Part shown: piece by piece, positions 40,442-49,019 of the stretch
Numbering within the stretch: position 1 is the stretch's first letter
How the letters are laid out: each line of letters begins with the position of its first letter
Source of the DNA: Oligoflexus sp.
GTDB lineage: Bacteria; Bdellovibrionota_B; Oligoflexia; Oligoflexales; Oligoflexaceae
Direction of reading: 5' to 3'
DNA length: 64,000 nt
Assembly: GCF_035712445.1 (NCBI RefSeq)
Contig: NZ_DASTAT010000093.1
Coordinates: forward strand, 1 to 64,000
The notes under the pieces: model-generated
What the model was told of the DNA's origin: nothing
The model's database searches: none
What the model saw: only the letters and a program-made list of their open reading frames with translations
Translations under genes and position numbers: made by a program

Positions 40442-40555
40442 ATGAAAGTTAGAGCAAGTGTGAAGCCTATCTGTGATAAGTGCAAGGTCGTTCGTCGTAG
40501 TGGCGTGCTGCGCGTGATCTGTGAAGTCAAAAAGCATAAACAGAGACAGGGCTAA
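40442..40555 (+). CDS. rpmJ: 50S ribosomal protein L36, zinc-binding type
   Basis: A 37-residue L36 (MKVRASVKPICDKCKVVRRS at the start). Cys11, Cys14, Cys27 and His32 form the zinc site, as in the common rpmJ type. An AGAGGG ribosome binding site lies just before the ATG. The gene is between infA and rpsM, its usual place. Confidence 0.96.
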   Translation: MKVRASVKPICDKCKVVRRSGVLRVICEVKKHKQRQG

Positions 40556-40566
40556 GGAGTTAGGGA

Positions 40567-40938
40567 ATGGCACGTATTGCTGGTGTTGACCTTCCTGGTC
40601 AAAAAAGAGTTGATATTGCACTGACGAGCATCTACGGCATCGGCCGTCGTTCCGCTGTCGTCATCGCGGAAAAAGCTGGTATCCCTGCGACCAAGAAAGC
40701 TGCTGAACTCAGCGCTGAAGAGGTCAACTCCATCCGTAAAGTGATCGACGGTGAAGGCATTCTGGTTGAGGGTGACCTCCGCCGTGAAGTTTCGCTGAAT
40801 ATTAAGCGCCTCATCGACTTGGGCAATTACCGCGGTCTGCGTCATCGTAAAGGCCTTCCTGTTCGCGGTCAGCGTACAAAGACCAACGCGCGTACGCGTA
40901 AAGGTCCTCGTAAGACGATTGCTAACAAGAAGAAGTAA
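40567..40938 (+). CDS. rpsM: 30S ribosomal protein S13
   Basis: A 123-residue S13 of the 30S head, in contact with P-site tRNA and S19. ARIAGVDLPGQKRVDIALTS, NIKRLIDLGNYRGLRHRKGL and VRGQRTKTNARTRKGPRKTI are all family landmarks. GGAG precedes the start closely (spacing 8). Confidence 0.97.
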   Translation: MARIAGVDLPGQKRVDIALTSIYGIGRRSAVVIAEKAGIPATKKAAELSAEEVNSIRKVIDGEGILVEGDLRREVSLNIKRLIDLGNYRGLRHRKGLPVRGQRTKTNARTRKGPRKTIANKKK

Positions 40939-40962
40939 CCGCGTTAAAAGGAATAGGTTGAT

Positions 40963-41352
40963 ATGGCAAAGGCTACTGTCGTTAAAAAGCGCAAGACGAA
41001 AAAGAACGTCCCTATGGGGGTCGCTCATATTCAAGCCACCTTTAACAATACTATCGTTACAATCACCGACCTTAACGGTGAAGTGGTGGCTTGGTCGACA
41101 GCTGGTGCCAAAGGCTTCAAGGGTTCGCGTAAAAGCACTCCCTTCGCAGCTCAGGTTGCAGCTGAAGAATGTGCCCGCAAAGCCATGGACGCCGGAATGC
41201 GTTCCATCTCGGTTTTGGTCAAGGGTCCAGGCTCGGGTCGTGAAAGCGCCGTTCGCGCTTTGTCGGCTGTCGGCCTGAAGGTCAACTTGCTGAAAGATAT
41301 TACTCCGGTTCCGCATAATGGTTGCAGACCGCCAAAGCGGCGTAGGGTCTGA
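40963..41352 (+). CDS. rpsK: 30S ribosomal protein S11
   Basis: A 129-residue S11 of the 30S platform. The middle (GVAHIQATFNNTIVTITDLN) and the end (DITPVPHNGCRPPKRRRV) are standard. In most bacteria rpsD follows; here 195 non-coding bases lead directly to rpoA. Confidence 0.97.
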   Translation: MAKATVVKKRKTKKNVPMGVAHIQATFNNTIVTITDLNGEVVAWSTAGAKGFKGSRKSTPFAAQVAAEECARKAMDAGMRSISVLVKGPGSGRESAVRALSAVGLKVNLLKDITPVPHNGCRPPKRRRV

Positions 41353-41411
41353 TACGGGGCTGGATGGTCCAAGTCAGCGGCCTGATTTCGAGAAGGCCGT
41401 GATATTTCTAG

Positions 41412-41431
41412 ACCAGCAGAAAAATGCTGGT
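41412..41431 (+). other. Hairpin in the rpsK-rpoA gap
   Basis: ACCAGCA (41412-41418) pairs with TGCTGGT (41425-41431) around a GAAAAA loop. No T-run follows, so it is not a normal terminator. It lies where rpsD is expected and could act in processing or control of rpoA; the sequence shows no more than the stem. Confidence 0.4.
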
Positions 41432-41547
41432 AGAATGACAGTACTGGGCCATCAAAACAGCCGCGTTCATGGGTCGATTTCCGACGATCTCCTCTCATGA
41501 AGTCAGGTCTTATTCATCATTAACGGAATCAAGACGGAGAAGCGTTC

Positions 41548-42558
41548 ATGCATCGCAATTGGCAAGACTTGATCACTCCTAATAACGTAGAAATTGCCGC
41601 CTTGACCGATACCTATGGCAAGTTTATTGCGAAGCCGCTCGAGCGCGGTTATGGTATCACGCTTGGTAACTCGCTGCGACGCGTGCTTCTCTCAAGCATC
41701 AATGGTGCGGCTATCGTTGCCGTCCGTATCGAAGGCGTCGATCACGAGCTGAGTACGATCACGGGCGTCAAGGAAGACGTGACAGATATTATATTGAACC
41801 TGAAGCAGGTCAATATTCGTTATTTGGGCGAAAACGACGCCCGCATTACGCTGAAATCCAAAGGCGATGGCGTTCTGCGCGCTGGTGATATTCAAGCCAG
41901 CAGCGACGTGGAAATCCTGAACCCTGAGCAGCATATTGCAACAGTCGGTGAAGACGGTTCCTTGTCGATGGAAATGATCGTGCGCCACGGCCGCGGTTAT
42001 GTCTCGGCTGATGCCAACCGTACGGAATCGATCCCTACGGGTTATATTGTGACTGACTCGATCTTCGCTCCCGTTCGCCGCGTTGCCTACAACGTTTCGA
42101 ACGCTCGCGTGGGTCAGATGACTGACTACGATAAACTCACGCTGGAAGTTTGGACCAATGCTGCCGTTCGGCCGGATGATGCACTGGCTTACGCTGCAAA
42201 GATTCTGAAAGAACAGCTGACGATCTTCATCAACTTTGATGAATCGGAAGAAGTGGAAGCTCGCGGTTCGGAAGAAACCATTGAAGCTCGTCCTCAATTG
42301 AACGAAAACCTGTTCAAGACGGTCGACTCGCTGGAACTGTCGGTGCGCGCTGCCAACTGTCTGGAAAACGCCAATATCAAGTATATCGGCGAGCTGGTAA
42401 CGAAGACAGAGGCTGAGATGCTGAAAACCAAAAACTTTGGTCGTAAGTCGCTCAACGAGATCAAGGACATCCTGGCTGAAATGGGCCTGTCCCTTGGTAT
42501 GAAGATCGACGGATTTGATCCTTCGATGCTGAGACAAAAAGAAAGCGAAAGCAATTAA
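41548..42558 (+). CDS. rpoA: RNA polymerase alpha subunit
   Basis: A 336-residue alpha subunit. The N-terminal dimerisation domain has FIAKPLERGYGITLGNSLRR, and the C-terminal domain (about 245-320) with ELSVRAANCLENANIKYIGE and NFGRKSLNEIKDILAEMGLS binds UP elements and activators. The linker is acidic. It starts after GACGGAGAAGCG at the end of the 195-base gap and is followed by rplQ. Confidence 0.98.
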   Translation: MHRNWQDLITPNNVEIAALTDTYGKFIAKPLERGYGITLGNSLRRVLLSSINGAAIVAVRIEGVDHELSTITGVKEDVTDIILNLKQVNIRYLGENDARITLKSKGDGVLRAGDIQASSDVEILNPEQHIATVGEDGSLSMEMIVRHGRGYVSADANRTESIPTGYIVTDSIFAPVRRVAYNVSNARVGQMTDYDKLTLEVWTNAAVRPDDALAYAAKILKEQLTIFINFDESEEVEARGSEETIEARPQLNENLFKTVDSLELSVRAANCLENANIKYIGELVTKTEAEMLKTKNFGRKSLNEIKDILAEMGLSLGMKIDGFDPSMLRQKESESN

Positions 42559-42575
42559 AGGTTAAGAGGCTAGTT

Positions 42576-42959
42576 ATGAGACACAAGCACGGCTATCGGA
42601 AACTCGGTCGCGATTCAGATCACCGTAGAGCACTTTTGCGGAACCTGGCCACGTCGTTGATCACCCATGAGCGTATTACAACGACTTTGCCAAAAGCCAA
42701 AGAACTGCGCCGCGTCGTTGAGAAAATGGTGACTTTGGGTAAGAAGGGCAGCTTGCACCACCGCCGTCAGGCCGGTGCCTACCTCTTCGAAAAAGAAGCT
42801 GTTGTGAAAGTCTTCGGCGACCTCGCTACCCGCTTTAAAGACCGCCAAGGCGGTTATGTGCGCATCCTGAAGCGCGGCCTTCGCGTTGGCGACGGCGCTC
42901 AGATGGCCCTGATTGAGTTCGTGGACTTCGCCCCTAAAGCGAAAACCGAAGCTCAGTAA
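42576..42959 (+). CDS. rplQ: 50S ribosomal protein L17
   Basis: A 127-residue L17 at the bottom of the large subunit. MRHKHGYRKLGRDSDHRRAL and LATSLITHERITTTLPKAKE are diagnostic, and the C-terminal GGYVRILKRGLRVGDGAQMA is conserved. It is the last gene of the run and is followed within ten bases by a strong terminator. Confidence 0.97.
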   Translation: MRHKHGYRKLGRDSDHRRALLRNLATSLITHERITTTLPKAKELRRVVEKMVTLGKKGSLHHRRQAGAYLFEKEAVVKVFGDLATRFKDRQGGYVRILKRGLRVGDGAQMALIEFVDFAPKAKTEAQ

Positions 42960-42967
42960 GCAAAAGA

Positions 42968-42993
42968 CCCGCCCTTCCCGGCGGGTTTTTTTT
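42968..42993 (+). terminator. Rho-independent terminator of the ribosomal operon
   Basis: CCCGCC (42968-42973) pairs perfectly with GGCGGG (42980-42985) around CTTCCC and is followed by eight T (42986-42993). It closes the S10-spc-alpha run. Confidence 0.93.
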
Positions 42994-43067
42994 CGCCCAA
43001 ATTCCGACAGCTCACCTGATTGGCCCAGCCTGTGGTAGAATATGCCATATGTACTGGGAGGTGGCCT

Positions 43068-43505
43068 ATGATGTCCTTTCGCAAGCCAGGTCTGTCTTCA
43101 ACCGTTCTGCTGCTCGCACTTTCAAGCATTTCCTGTCAGAAAATCCAGGGCCTCAAAGATGATATCGACATCAGAAGTTTCTCACGGACCGGAGGCACGG
43201 TCTTCGGCGAACCGTTTCAGGTCACGACCAAGCAGCTGCATTTTGATACCGGGGATCTTTTTGGAAAAGATGTGATCCTGGAAGGTGATATCCTGGAGCG
43301 GGGCGAGTCAAGCACCCACCTTGTGATGTCTGATCCCGACGGTCGCATCCTGGTGGTTCTGACTTCGGTGGATGAATCCTATCAGATTCTCGGTGAACCT
43401 TCGGTCAATCGCGTGAAAATACTGGGACGCCTGGAACGCGGAAAGAAGGGACTCCCATATCTGCTTGCGAAGGCAGTGAGGCCGGGAGTAAAGTCGTCGC
43501 AGTAG
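43068..43505 (+). CDS. Small exported protein, possibly a lipoprotein
   Basis: A 145-residue protein with a signal-like N-terminus and a Cys at residue 23 after LALSSISC. This is a weak lipobox, since the -3 residue is Ser rather than Leu, so lipidation is uncertain. The rest is a compact, mostly beta-rich part (VILEGDILERGESSTHLVMS, ILVVLTSVDESYQILGEP) with no named family; an OB-like fold is possible. The start has GGGAGG six bases upstream. LptG begins 23 bases downstream, so it may be co-transcribed and could have an envelope role. Confidence 0.6.
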   Translation: MMSFRKPGLSSTVLLLALSSISCQKIQGLKDDIDIRSFSRTGGTVFGEPFQVTTKQLHFDTGDLFGKDVILEGDILERGESSTHLVMSDPDGRILVVLTSVDESYQILGEPSVNRVKILGRLERGKKGLPYLLAKAVRPGVKSSQ

Positions 43506-43528
43506 AGTGGTAGCGACGAAGGCGGAAC

Positions 43529-44623
43529 ATGACTTTATTTTTCTACGTGCTGCGGGACTTCATAAAATACGTTGTAGGGACCTTGCTGCTCTGCGTCTTT
43601 TTGTTTTTACTGTTCGACTTCATCCATAAGACCACGCGCTACATTCCCCGCTATAACCCGGAAACCGGGCTTTTGATCAAATATTATATTTATTTTCTGC
43701 CGAGCCTGATTATTCAGGCTCTGCCGATCGCTTCGCTTCTGGCTTCGGTGATTACGATGGTTCTTCTGAGTCGAACCAACGAAATCACCGCAATGCGGGC
43801 TGCCGGCATGGGCCCTTTGCGCGTGGGCCTTCCCATCGTCATCGGTGGACTGGGGCTTTGCGTCGTGGCCGTTTTTCTGGGCGAATATATCCTGCCCCGT
43901 TGGGCAGAGCGGATGCATTATGTTCAGGAAGTCCAAATCGAACGTGGGTCGGAAACTCAGATAGCCGAAGGCGCGCGCTGGGTGAAAGATGAGAACGTTC
44001 TTTATAATTTCCGTGATTACGATCCCATCACCAATGTGATGACCGGCGTGCGTGTGATCGAGACCGGCGATAACTTTCGACCGAAAAAAAGCCTGGAAGC
44101 CCGCCTTGCCACCTATCGCCCGGAAAGCACCGACTGGCTCCTGGAGGATGTTAAAATCCTATATTTCTGGCCCAAGGGCACGCTGTCCTATACCGAGCGG
44201 AAGGACGTCATGCCGGTCAGCATTCCCGTCGAGCCGGTGAAGCTTAAAAAAGAGCGTCGCTATCCTAACGAACTTTCTTCCGCCGAACTCATGGACACCA
44301 TTCGTAAAGGGGCCGCATCAGGCGTTGATATCCTATCGTATCGCGTGGAGCTCCACACCAAGCTGGCCTTTCACCTTGCGCCTTTTGTGGTGTGTTTGAT
44401 TGGTCTTCGCTTTGGTTATCGCTCCGAGCGAACCATGGAAACGGCGCGCGGTGTTCTGCTCGCTGTGGCCGTGGGAATGAGCTACTGGTTCTTTCTGAAT
44501 GCCGCCAGAGCCCTGGCCAAGCGTGGGGTTCTGCCGCCCATACCCGCGGCCTGGTCTGCCGATGTCATCCTTCTTGCCTATTCACTGATTAATATTTGGA
44601 ACCTGCAGCGCAAACGGATATGA
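43529..44623 (+). CDS. lptG: LPS export permease LptG-type protein
   Basis: A 364-residue inner-membrane permease of the YjgP/YjgQ (LptF/LptG) family, which moves lipopolysaccharide out of the membrane into the LptC-A-D bridge, driven by LptB. There are three helices at each end (about 12-35, 60-80, 98-120, and 280-300, 310-330, 340-358) around a periplasmic beta-jellyroll. NEITAMRAAGMGPLRVGLP is the coupling-helix signature. LptF and LptB are not in the window. The 3' end overlaps the convergent 606-residue gene by 35 bases. G versus F is a judgement by eye. Confidence 0.82.
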   Translation: MTLFFYVLRDFIKYVVGTLLLCVFLFLLFDFIHKTTRYIPRYNPETGLLIKYYIYFLPSLIIQALPIASLLASVITMVLLSRTNEITAMRAAGMGPLRVGLPIVIGGLGLCVVAVFLGEYILPRWAERMHYVQEVQIERGSETQIAEGARWVKDENVLYNFRDYDPITNVMTGVRVIETGDNFRPKKSLEARLATYRPESTDWLLEDVKILYFWPKGTLSYTERKDVMPVSIPVEPVKLKKERRYPNELSSAELMDTIRKGAASGVDILSYRVELHTKLAFHLAPFVVCLIGLRFGYRSERTMETARGVLLAVAVGMSYWFFLNAARALAKRGVLPPIPAAWSADVILLAYSLINIWNLQRKRI

Positions 44624-46409
44624 AAACCGTGCGATTCGCTTTATCATCGGCGGCCACGAGGCCCTGATCGGTCAGCTCCCGCATGTAGCGGCGCAGAGTG
44701 CTGGCAGGAATTCGCGTCATTTCCCTTAGGCCTTCGATGGACCTTGGACCCTGCTGCAAGGCCCGAAGTATCTCTTGCCGACGCTCAAGCTGCAGGTTGG
44801 CGGGCATCGGCTCGAAAATCAGAGCCTCCAGATTCAAATGAAGTGTGCCGTGCGACTGCATCACGAGCGGGGCCATGATAAAGCGAAATTGATAGCGCAG
44901 ACGTGAGACGGCATTGCGAAGTTTCTGCTTCCAGCCTTCCAGCGACGCTGTCTGACGCCACACCAGATCCTGAACATCCTGTGTGGGAAGGGTTTTCTGT
45001 GGATGCCGCAGAATCTGCTGCAAAAGACGATTCAAGACCGGATAATGGCCCAGATCAACCTTGTAAACATCGTTGATCATATAAATGCTGTGACCAAGAC
45101 TCTTCAGACTCGGCGCGAAAAAATAGCGCAAAAGCCGGAGGCTGACAGCGGCCAGTTCCGGAGGTACATGCCTGGGCATACGTCCGCGGGCATGAGCCAG
45201 CCACAGGCTGACTATGCGTCGCCGCAGACGGTCCTGCGATAGACGCCGCGCGCGCCGCAGGATTTGAATGCAGTCCTGAAATTCCCCCTGCCGATACTGA
45301 TGCGCGGCCTGCAGAAGCGCCCCAAAACTCTGCAGTTCGTTATAGGGCATGCTCTGCAAAAGCCTGAGTTCCTGGAACCAAAAATCCATAAGCTCGGGCT
45401 CACGACGCAGCGGATGATGATGCAGGATATGCCCCAGGAGCCTTGAACGCGCGCAGGCCGCAAGAAGGCCGTTACCCAGCCTTTCCTGTTGAAACAGCAC
45501 CTTTTTTAAACCGGGAATGCTTTGTTCCCGCGAAGCCTTTTGAATTTTGGCAATGCCTTCCATGCAGTGCGTAAGCCAAAGCATTTCTGGAACATGATGA
45601 AAGAGCGGCGGTTCGGGAACACCGGAATCGGGCAGCTGACTTCGCCACAAAGCAGCGCCCAGTCCCTGTTCCGGGTTTAAGAGATAGGTCGCCACGGCCA
45701 CCAGCTGGGATTGATCCTCGCTATGAGCAAGCTCATCCAGTGTTTTGCGAAGCTGGTTCTGCAGACGAATCTGATCGAACCAGCGCGCTGAAATACTGGC
45801 TATATAAAGGTGGAAGGCCAGCCCATAAACCTCTGCCAAGGGCGTTCCCAGCCAATGAAAGCCTTGACTGCGAAGAAGTCCTATGACCGTGTCATTGTCA
45901 AGCTTGCCATTCAGATAACTTACAATAGTGGCTTTCAGTTCGGTTAAACGCTGCCATTCACTCACAGCTCCCGTGCTAGGAAAACAGGCATAGAGCTCCC
46001 AGGCCTCGTCCAGCTGCTGCAGGGATGCCAGCCGATCCGCCGCGCGGACCCAGGCCACCTGCATCAGCAGATCCTCGGGAAAGCAGAGGGCCTTCTTCAG
46101 ATCGTCGGCCACGCGATTCAAATCTTTCCCTGTCTGCAGGCTGAGAGCACGAAAGGCAAGATGCTCCCACTCATCCTTGAATACCCGCTGCCTGAGTCGC
46201 ATCATACTCCGCTGCCAACCCTCGTAATCCTTGCAGCGTTCACGCGCGTAGCATACGAGCATTTCCTCGCGCGTTGTGAAGCGTTCTGTCTGCTGATCCG
46301 CCCAGCGGACGAGGCCACAAAAATCCCAATTGCGCAGTCGAGCTTCAATCTGCTCAAGGCGAGTCCTGTCAGCAAAGGCGGGGCGACGGTCCACACGATA
46401 AGGCGCCAA
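44589..46409 (-). CDS. Large helical protein with C-terminal winged-helix domain, unknown role
   Basis: A 606-residue protein I do not recognise as a whole. Residues about 20-420 are helical, with TPR-like spacing of Trp, Leu, Ala and Arg (for example EAWELYACFPSTGAVSEWQR). Residues about 460-530 contain PTQDVQDLVWRQTASLEGWK and NAVSRLRYQFRF, which resembles a winged DNA-binding or trans_reg_C-like segment. The last 60 residues (RRQEILRALQQGPRSIEGLR, ASTLRRYMRELTDQGLVAAD) are a winged helix-turn-helix of the DeoR/ArsR-like type. The start is uncertain: a TTG at 46409 is used, without a good ribosome binding site. It converges on lptG with an overlap. A transcription regulator is the likely class. 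Confidence 0.6.
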   Translation of the reverse strand: MAPYRVDRRPAFADRTRLEQIEARLRNWDFCGLVRWADQQTERFTTREEMLVCYARERCKDYEGWQRSMMRLRQRVFKDEWEHLAFRALSLQTGKDLNRVADDLKKALCFPEDLLMQVAWVRAADRLASLQQLDEAWELYACFPSTGAVSEWQRLTELKATIVSYLNGKLDNDTVIGLLRSQGFHWLGTPLAEVYGLAFHLYIASISARWFDQIRLQNQLRKTLDELAHSEDQSQLVAVATYLLNPEQGLGAALWRSQLPDSGVPEPPLFHHVPEMLWLTHCMEGIAKIQKASREQSIPGLKKVLFQQERLGNGLLAACARSRLLGHILHHHPLRREPELMDFWFQELRLLQSMPYNELQSFGALLQAAHQYRQGEFQDCIQILRRARRLSQDRLRRRIVSLWLAHARGRMPRHVPPELAAVSLRLLRYFFAPSLKSLGHSIYMINDVYKVDLGHYPVLNRLLQQILRHPQKTLPTQDVQDLVWRQTASLEGWKQKLRNAVSRLRYQFRFIMAPLVMQSHGTLHLNLEALIFEPMPANLQLERRQEILRALQQGPRSIEGLREMTRIPASTLRRYMRELTDQGLVAADDKANRTVFISVCAAGSKY

Positions 46410-46571
46410 AATTTGGTGGCTCCATAATGTAAATTGCTTAAATAATTGATTTTTATACTGTTTGGAAATGGCTTCTGGATTGTTCGCTCCATCCTAGCGC
46501 TTTTCCGCGTGGAAGGCCAATTTACAACTCTTATTGCGCGGGCTTGGAGGTGCAGAAATAGGTCAAAAGAG

Positions 46572-46600
46572 TTGACTTTCCTGGGGGGACCTGTTAAACG
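46572..46600 (+). promoter_or_regulatory. Candidate promoter of the rimP-nusA-infB operon
   Basis: TTGACT (46572-46577) with a 17-base spacer and TAAACG (46595-46600) lies in the 394-base gap before rimP. A second candidate, TTGACC (46718-46723) with TATATG (46740-46745) at 16 bases, is closer to the gene. Both -10 boxes are imperfect. Confidence 0.35.
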
Positions 46601-46614
46601 TCGTTCGTTAGATT

Positions 46615-46668
46615 GTACGCCGTGAACCCAGGCAATACTCCACGCGAGTGACGGGGGGTTCAGCGTAC
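46615..46668 (+). ncRNA. Structured leader upstream of rimP
   Basis: Between the distal candidate promoter and rimP, GTACGC (46615-46620) pairs with GCGTAC (46663-46668), and GAACCC (46624-46629) with GGGTTC (46656-46661), separated by a small internal loop. An inner ACTC/GAGT helix is possible in the 26-base apical part. It lacks the conserved parts of SRP RNA and is not a tRNA. A cis-acting leader element is more likely than a separate RNA. The remaining bases of this 394-base gap show no gene. Confidence 0.4.
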
Positions 46669-46803
46669 TGCTTCTGCACGTCAGCTCGCAAGTACCAGCG
46701 GGCGATCGGCCCTCATGTTGACCCAAATCAATCATGGTTTATATGAATGCCTTGCTCACTGTGATGGTGCGTGCTGGGCTTTTTTATTTGTGGTGTTTGA
46801 ACT

Positions 46804-47259
46804 ATGAATCGCCAGCAATACGACAAGATTATCGACCTTATTAACCCGAAGGTTGCTCCGCTCGGCTATGAATGTGTCGAGGTTGAGTGGGATGGGACTG
46901 AGGAAACGCTTCGCGTCTACATTGACAGGCCGGAAGGCATCAAAATGGAAGACTGCCTGCGCGTCAACGATCTCTTGATCGAATCCAATGAACTCGACGC
47001 ATTGGTTCCTGGCGATTATCGCCTGGAAATCAGTTCCCCCGGAATTGAACGCCCGCTCCGTACCCGTGAACATTTTTCGCGAGTGATCGGCCAAAAAATA
47101 AAGGTGCGTTTGAACGAAAGAACGCAGAACAGAATGGAAGGTGCAGGGAAGCTTCTTGGAATAGACCAGGATGATATCGTATCCTTAGAGTTGCCGGCAG
47201 GTGTCTGGAACTTTCCATTCCAAGCGATTCGCAAGGCCAATGTTGTGTTCGAGTGGTGA
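46804..47259 (+). CDS. rimP: Ribosome maturation factor RimP
   Basis: A 151-residue RimP, needed for late maturation of the 30S subunit. The typical parts are LGYECVEVEWDGTEETLRVY, IDRPEGIKMEDCLRVNDLLI and YRLEISSPGIERPLRTREHF. The C-terminal SH3-like domain is complete. It is the first gene of rimP-nusA-infB-rbfA-truB-metK. No strong ribosome binding site precedes the ATG. Confidence 0.95.
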   Translation: MNRQQYDKIIDLINPKVAPLGYECVEVEWDGTEETLRVYIDRPEGIKMEDCLRVNDLLIESNELDALVPGDYRLEISSPGIERPLRTREHFSRVIGQKIKVRLNERTQNRMEGAGKLLGIDQDDIVSLELPAGVWNFPFQAIRKANVVFEW

Positions 47260-47336
47260 AAAACACTGAGCATGATGTTGGAACTACGGATCTTTTTTAA
47301 CTTTTTTGACAACTTCTTGAGAAGGAACGACCGACG

Positions 47337-48911
47337 ATGACTCTAATCGATAGTTCAGAATTAGAATCCGAGCTCCGCAAAGTCATTTCCGGCGTCAGCC
47401 GCGACAAAAATCTGGACAAAGCAGTGATCATCGACGCTCTCCAGCAGGCCGTTGTGCATGCCGCACGCCGGACTTTGGGTGCGACGGCCGACCTTGAAGC
47501 TCATTATAACGAAGAAACCGACGAAATCGAACTCTACCAGTTCCGTACTGTCGTCGATGATGACGACGTCGCCAACGAGAGTTTGGAAATCGCTTTGTCA
47601 GACGCACGGAAACTCGATTCTGAAACCGTCCTGGGTGACGCGATCGGTATTAAAATCGACACCACCAAATTCGGTCGTATCGCAGCGCAGTCGGCGAAAC
47701 AAATTATCGTACAAAAAGTGCGTGACGCAGAGCGTGCGCAGGTTTTTGATGAATTCAAGGATCGCGTGGGTGAAATCCTCAGCGGTTATGTTCGTCGCTT
47801 CGAACGCAACGACATCATCGTGGACCTCGGCCGTACTGAAGCCGTGATTCCCTATAAAGAGCAGGTCCCAACGGAAAAATTCCGCGTGAAAGACCGGATC
47901 CAGGCCTATGTGGTCGACGTCAAGCGTTCGAGCCGCGGTCCTCAGATCATCATGTCTCGCGCCCATCCCGGATTTTTGGTGGCTCTCTTCAGTCAGCATG
48001 TGACCGAAATCTATGACGGTATCGTGACGATTGAGAGCGCGGCTCGTGATCCTGGCTATCGCTCCAAAATCGCTGTTTATTCCCGTGATTCAGCCGTCGA
48101 CCCGGTCGGCGCCTGCGTGGGTATGAAGGGTTCGCGCGTTCAAGCCGTTGTGAATGAAATCAACGGTGAGAAGATCGACATCGTGCCCTACGACCATGAC
48201 CCGGCCCGCCTTGTGTGTAATGCCCTGGCCCCGGCCGTTGTCAGCAAAGTGATCGTGGACGAAGAAAATCACAGCATGGAAGTGATCGTTGCGGACGACC
48301 AGCTTTCGCTGGCCATCGGTAAGCGCGGTCAAAACGTACGCCTTGCCGCGCAACTCACCGGCTGGCGCCTCGACATTAAGAGCGAGTCGTCGATCGAAGA
48401 GAAGATGGCAGGTGCCAAGTCGAATCTTGTACGGATCGAAGGCCTCGATGACATGATGGCGGATCTCCTCCTTCAGGAAGGCTTTACGACGCCTGCTGAA
48501 GTAGCGCAGATGTCGCCACGGACTTTGAACCGTCTTTTGAATATGGATCAAGAACAGGCTCTTGAACTGATTGAACGGGCCAAGCGTGTTGCCAGCAGTA
48601 CGCCGACACCCAGTCGTCCTGAGCCTAAAAAGCTGGTTCAGGTGGACGATGTCCTGGCAAATTCCTCTGCGTCCCCCGTTACACTTGACAATAAGGCCGA
48701 AGACTCTCAAATTAGCGAGCGTGTGAAGGTCTTTTTGGAACTGTCCGGGGTCGGTGAGGCAAGTGCACATGCACTGGCCGAAGGTGGCTACGTCACAATA
48801 GGTGACATCGTGGCGGACTCCGTTGAGGAAGTAGCTCAAAAAACGGGATTGTCGATAGGCGTCGCACGCACCATCCAGATGGCTGCCGACCGCTACCTTC
48901 AGTCCGAATAA
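47337..48911 (+). CDS. nusA: Transcription termination/antitermination factor NusA
   Basis: A 524-residue NusA. The N-terminal RNA polymerase-binding domain (1-125) is followed by the S1 domain (about 130-195, with VDLGRTEAVIPYKEQVPTEK), and KH1 and KH2 domains (about 200-345, with VGACVGMKGSRVQAVVNEIN and LAIGKRGQNVRLAAQLTGWR). Two helix-hairpin-helix-like C-terminal repeats, around 365-420 and 465-520, match the autoinhibitory acidic repeats found in E. coli, so the protein is of the long form. An imperfect inverted repeat lies between nusA and infB (48921-48960). Confidence 0.97.
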   Translation: MTLIDSSELESELRKVISGVSRDKNLDKAVIIDALQQAVVHAARRTLGATADLEAHYNEETDEIELYQFRTVVDDDDVANESLEIALSDARKLDSETVLGDAIGIKIDTTKFGRIAAQSAKQIIVQKVRDAERAQVFDEFKDRVGEILSGYVRRFERNDIIVDLGRTEAVIPYKEQVPTEKFRVKDRIQAYVVDVKRSSRGPQIIMSRAHPGFLVALFSQHVTEIYDGIVTIESAARDPGYRSKIAVYSRDSAVDPVGACVGMKGSRVQAVVNEINGEKIDIVPYDHDPARLVCNALAPAVVSKVIVDEENHSMEVIVADDQLSLAIGKRGQNVRLAAQLTGWRLDIKSESSIEEKMAGAKSNLVRIEGLDDMMADLLLQEGFTTPAEVAQMSPRTLNRLLNMDQEQALELIERAKRVASSTPTPSRPEPKKLVQVDDVLANSSASPVTLDNKAEDSQISERVKVFLELSGVGEASAHALAEGGYVTIGDIVADSVEEVAQKTGLSIGVARTIQMAADRYLQSE

Positions 48912-49019
48912 GCAAAGCGAAGGGAAAGCGGTTTAAAAAACGAAACCACTTTTCCCTTTCCATTTGCCATCAATATACTGATTGAATGCTAATGAGATAC
49001 CTTGGGGGACTCAGAGCGA

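Noticed and set aside
42960..43067. Longer start for the exported protein at 43020
   Set aside because: It would enter the region just after the terminator and remove the signal-like N-terminus; GGGAGG six bases before 43068 fits better.
46615..46668. SRP RNA or tRNA upstream of rimP
   Set aside because: The conserved GGAAGC-type SRP loop is missing and no cloverleaf with an anticodon arm can be drawn.
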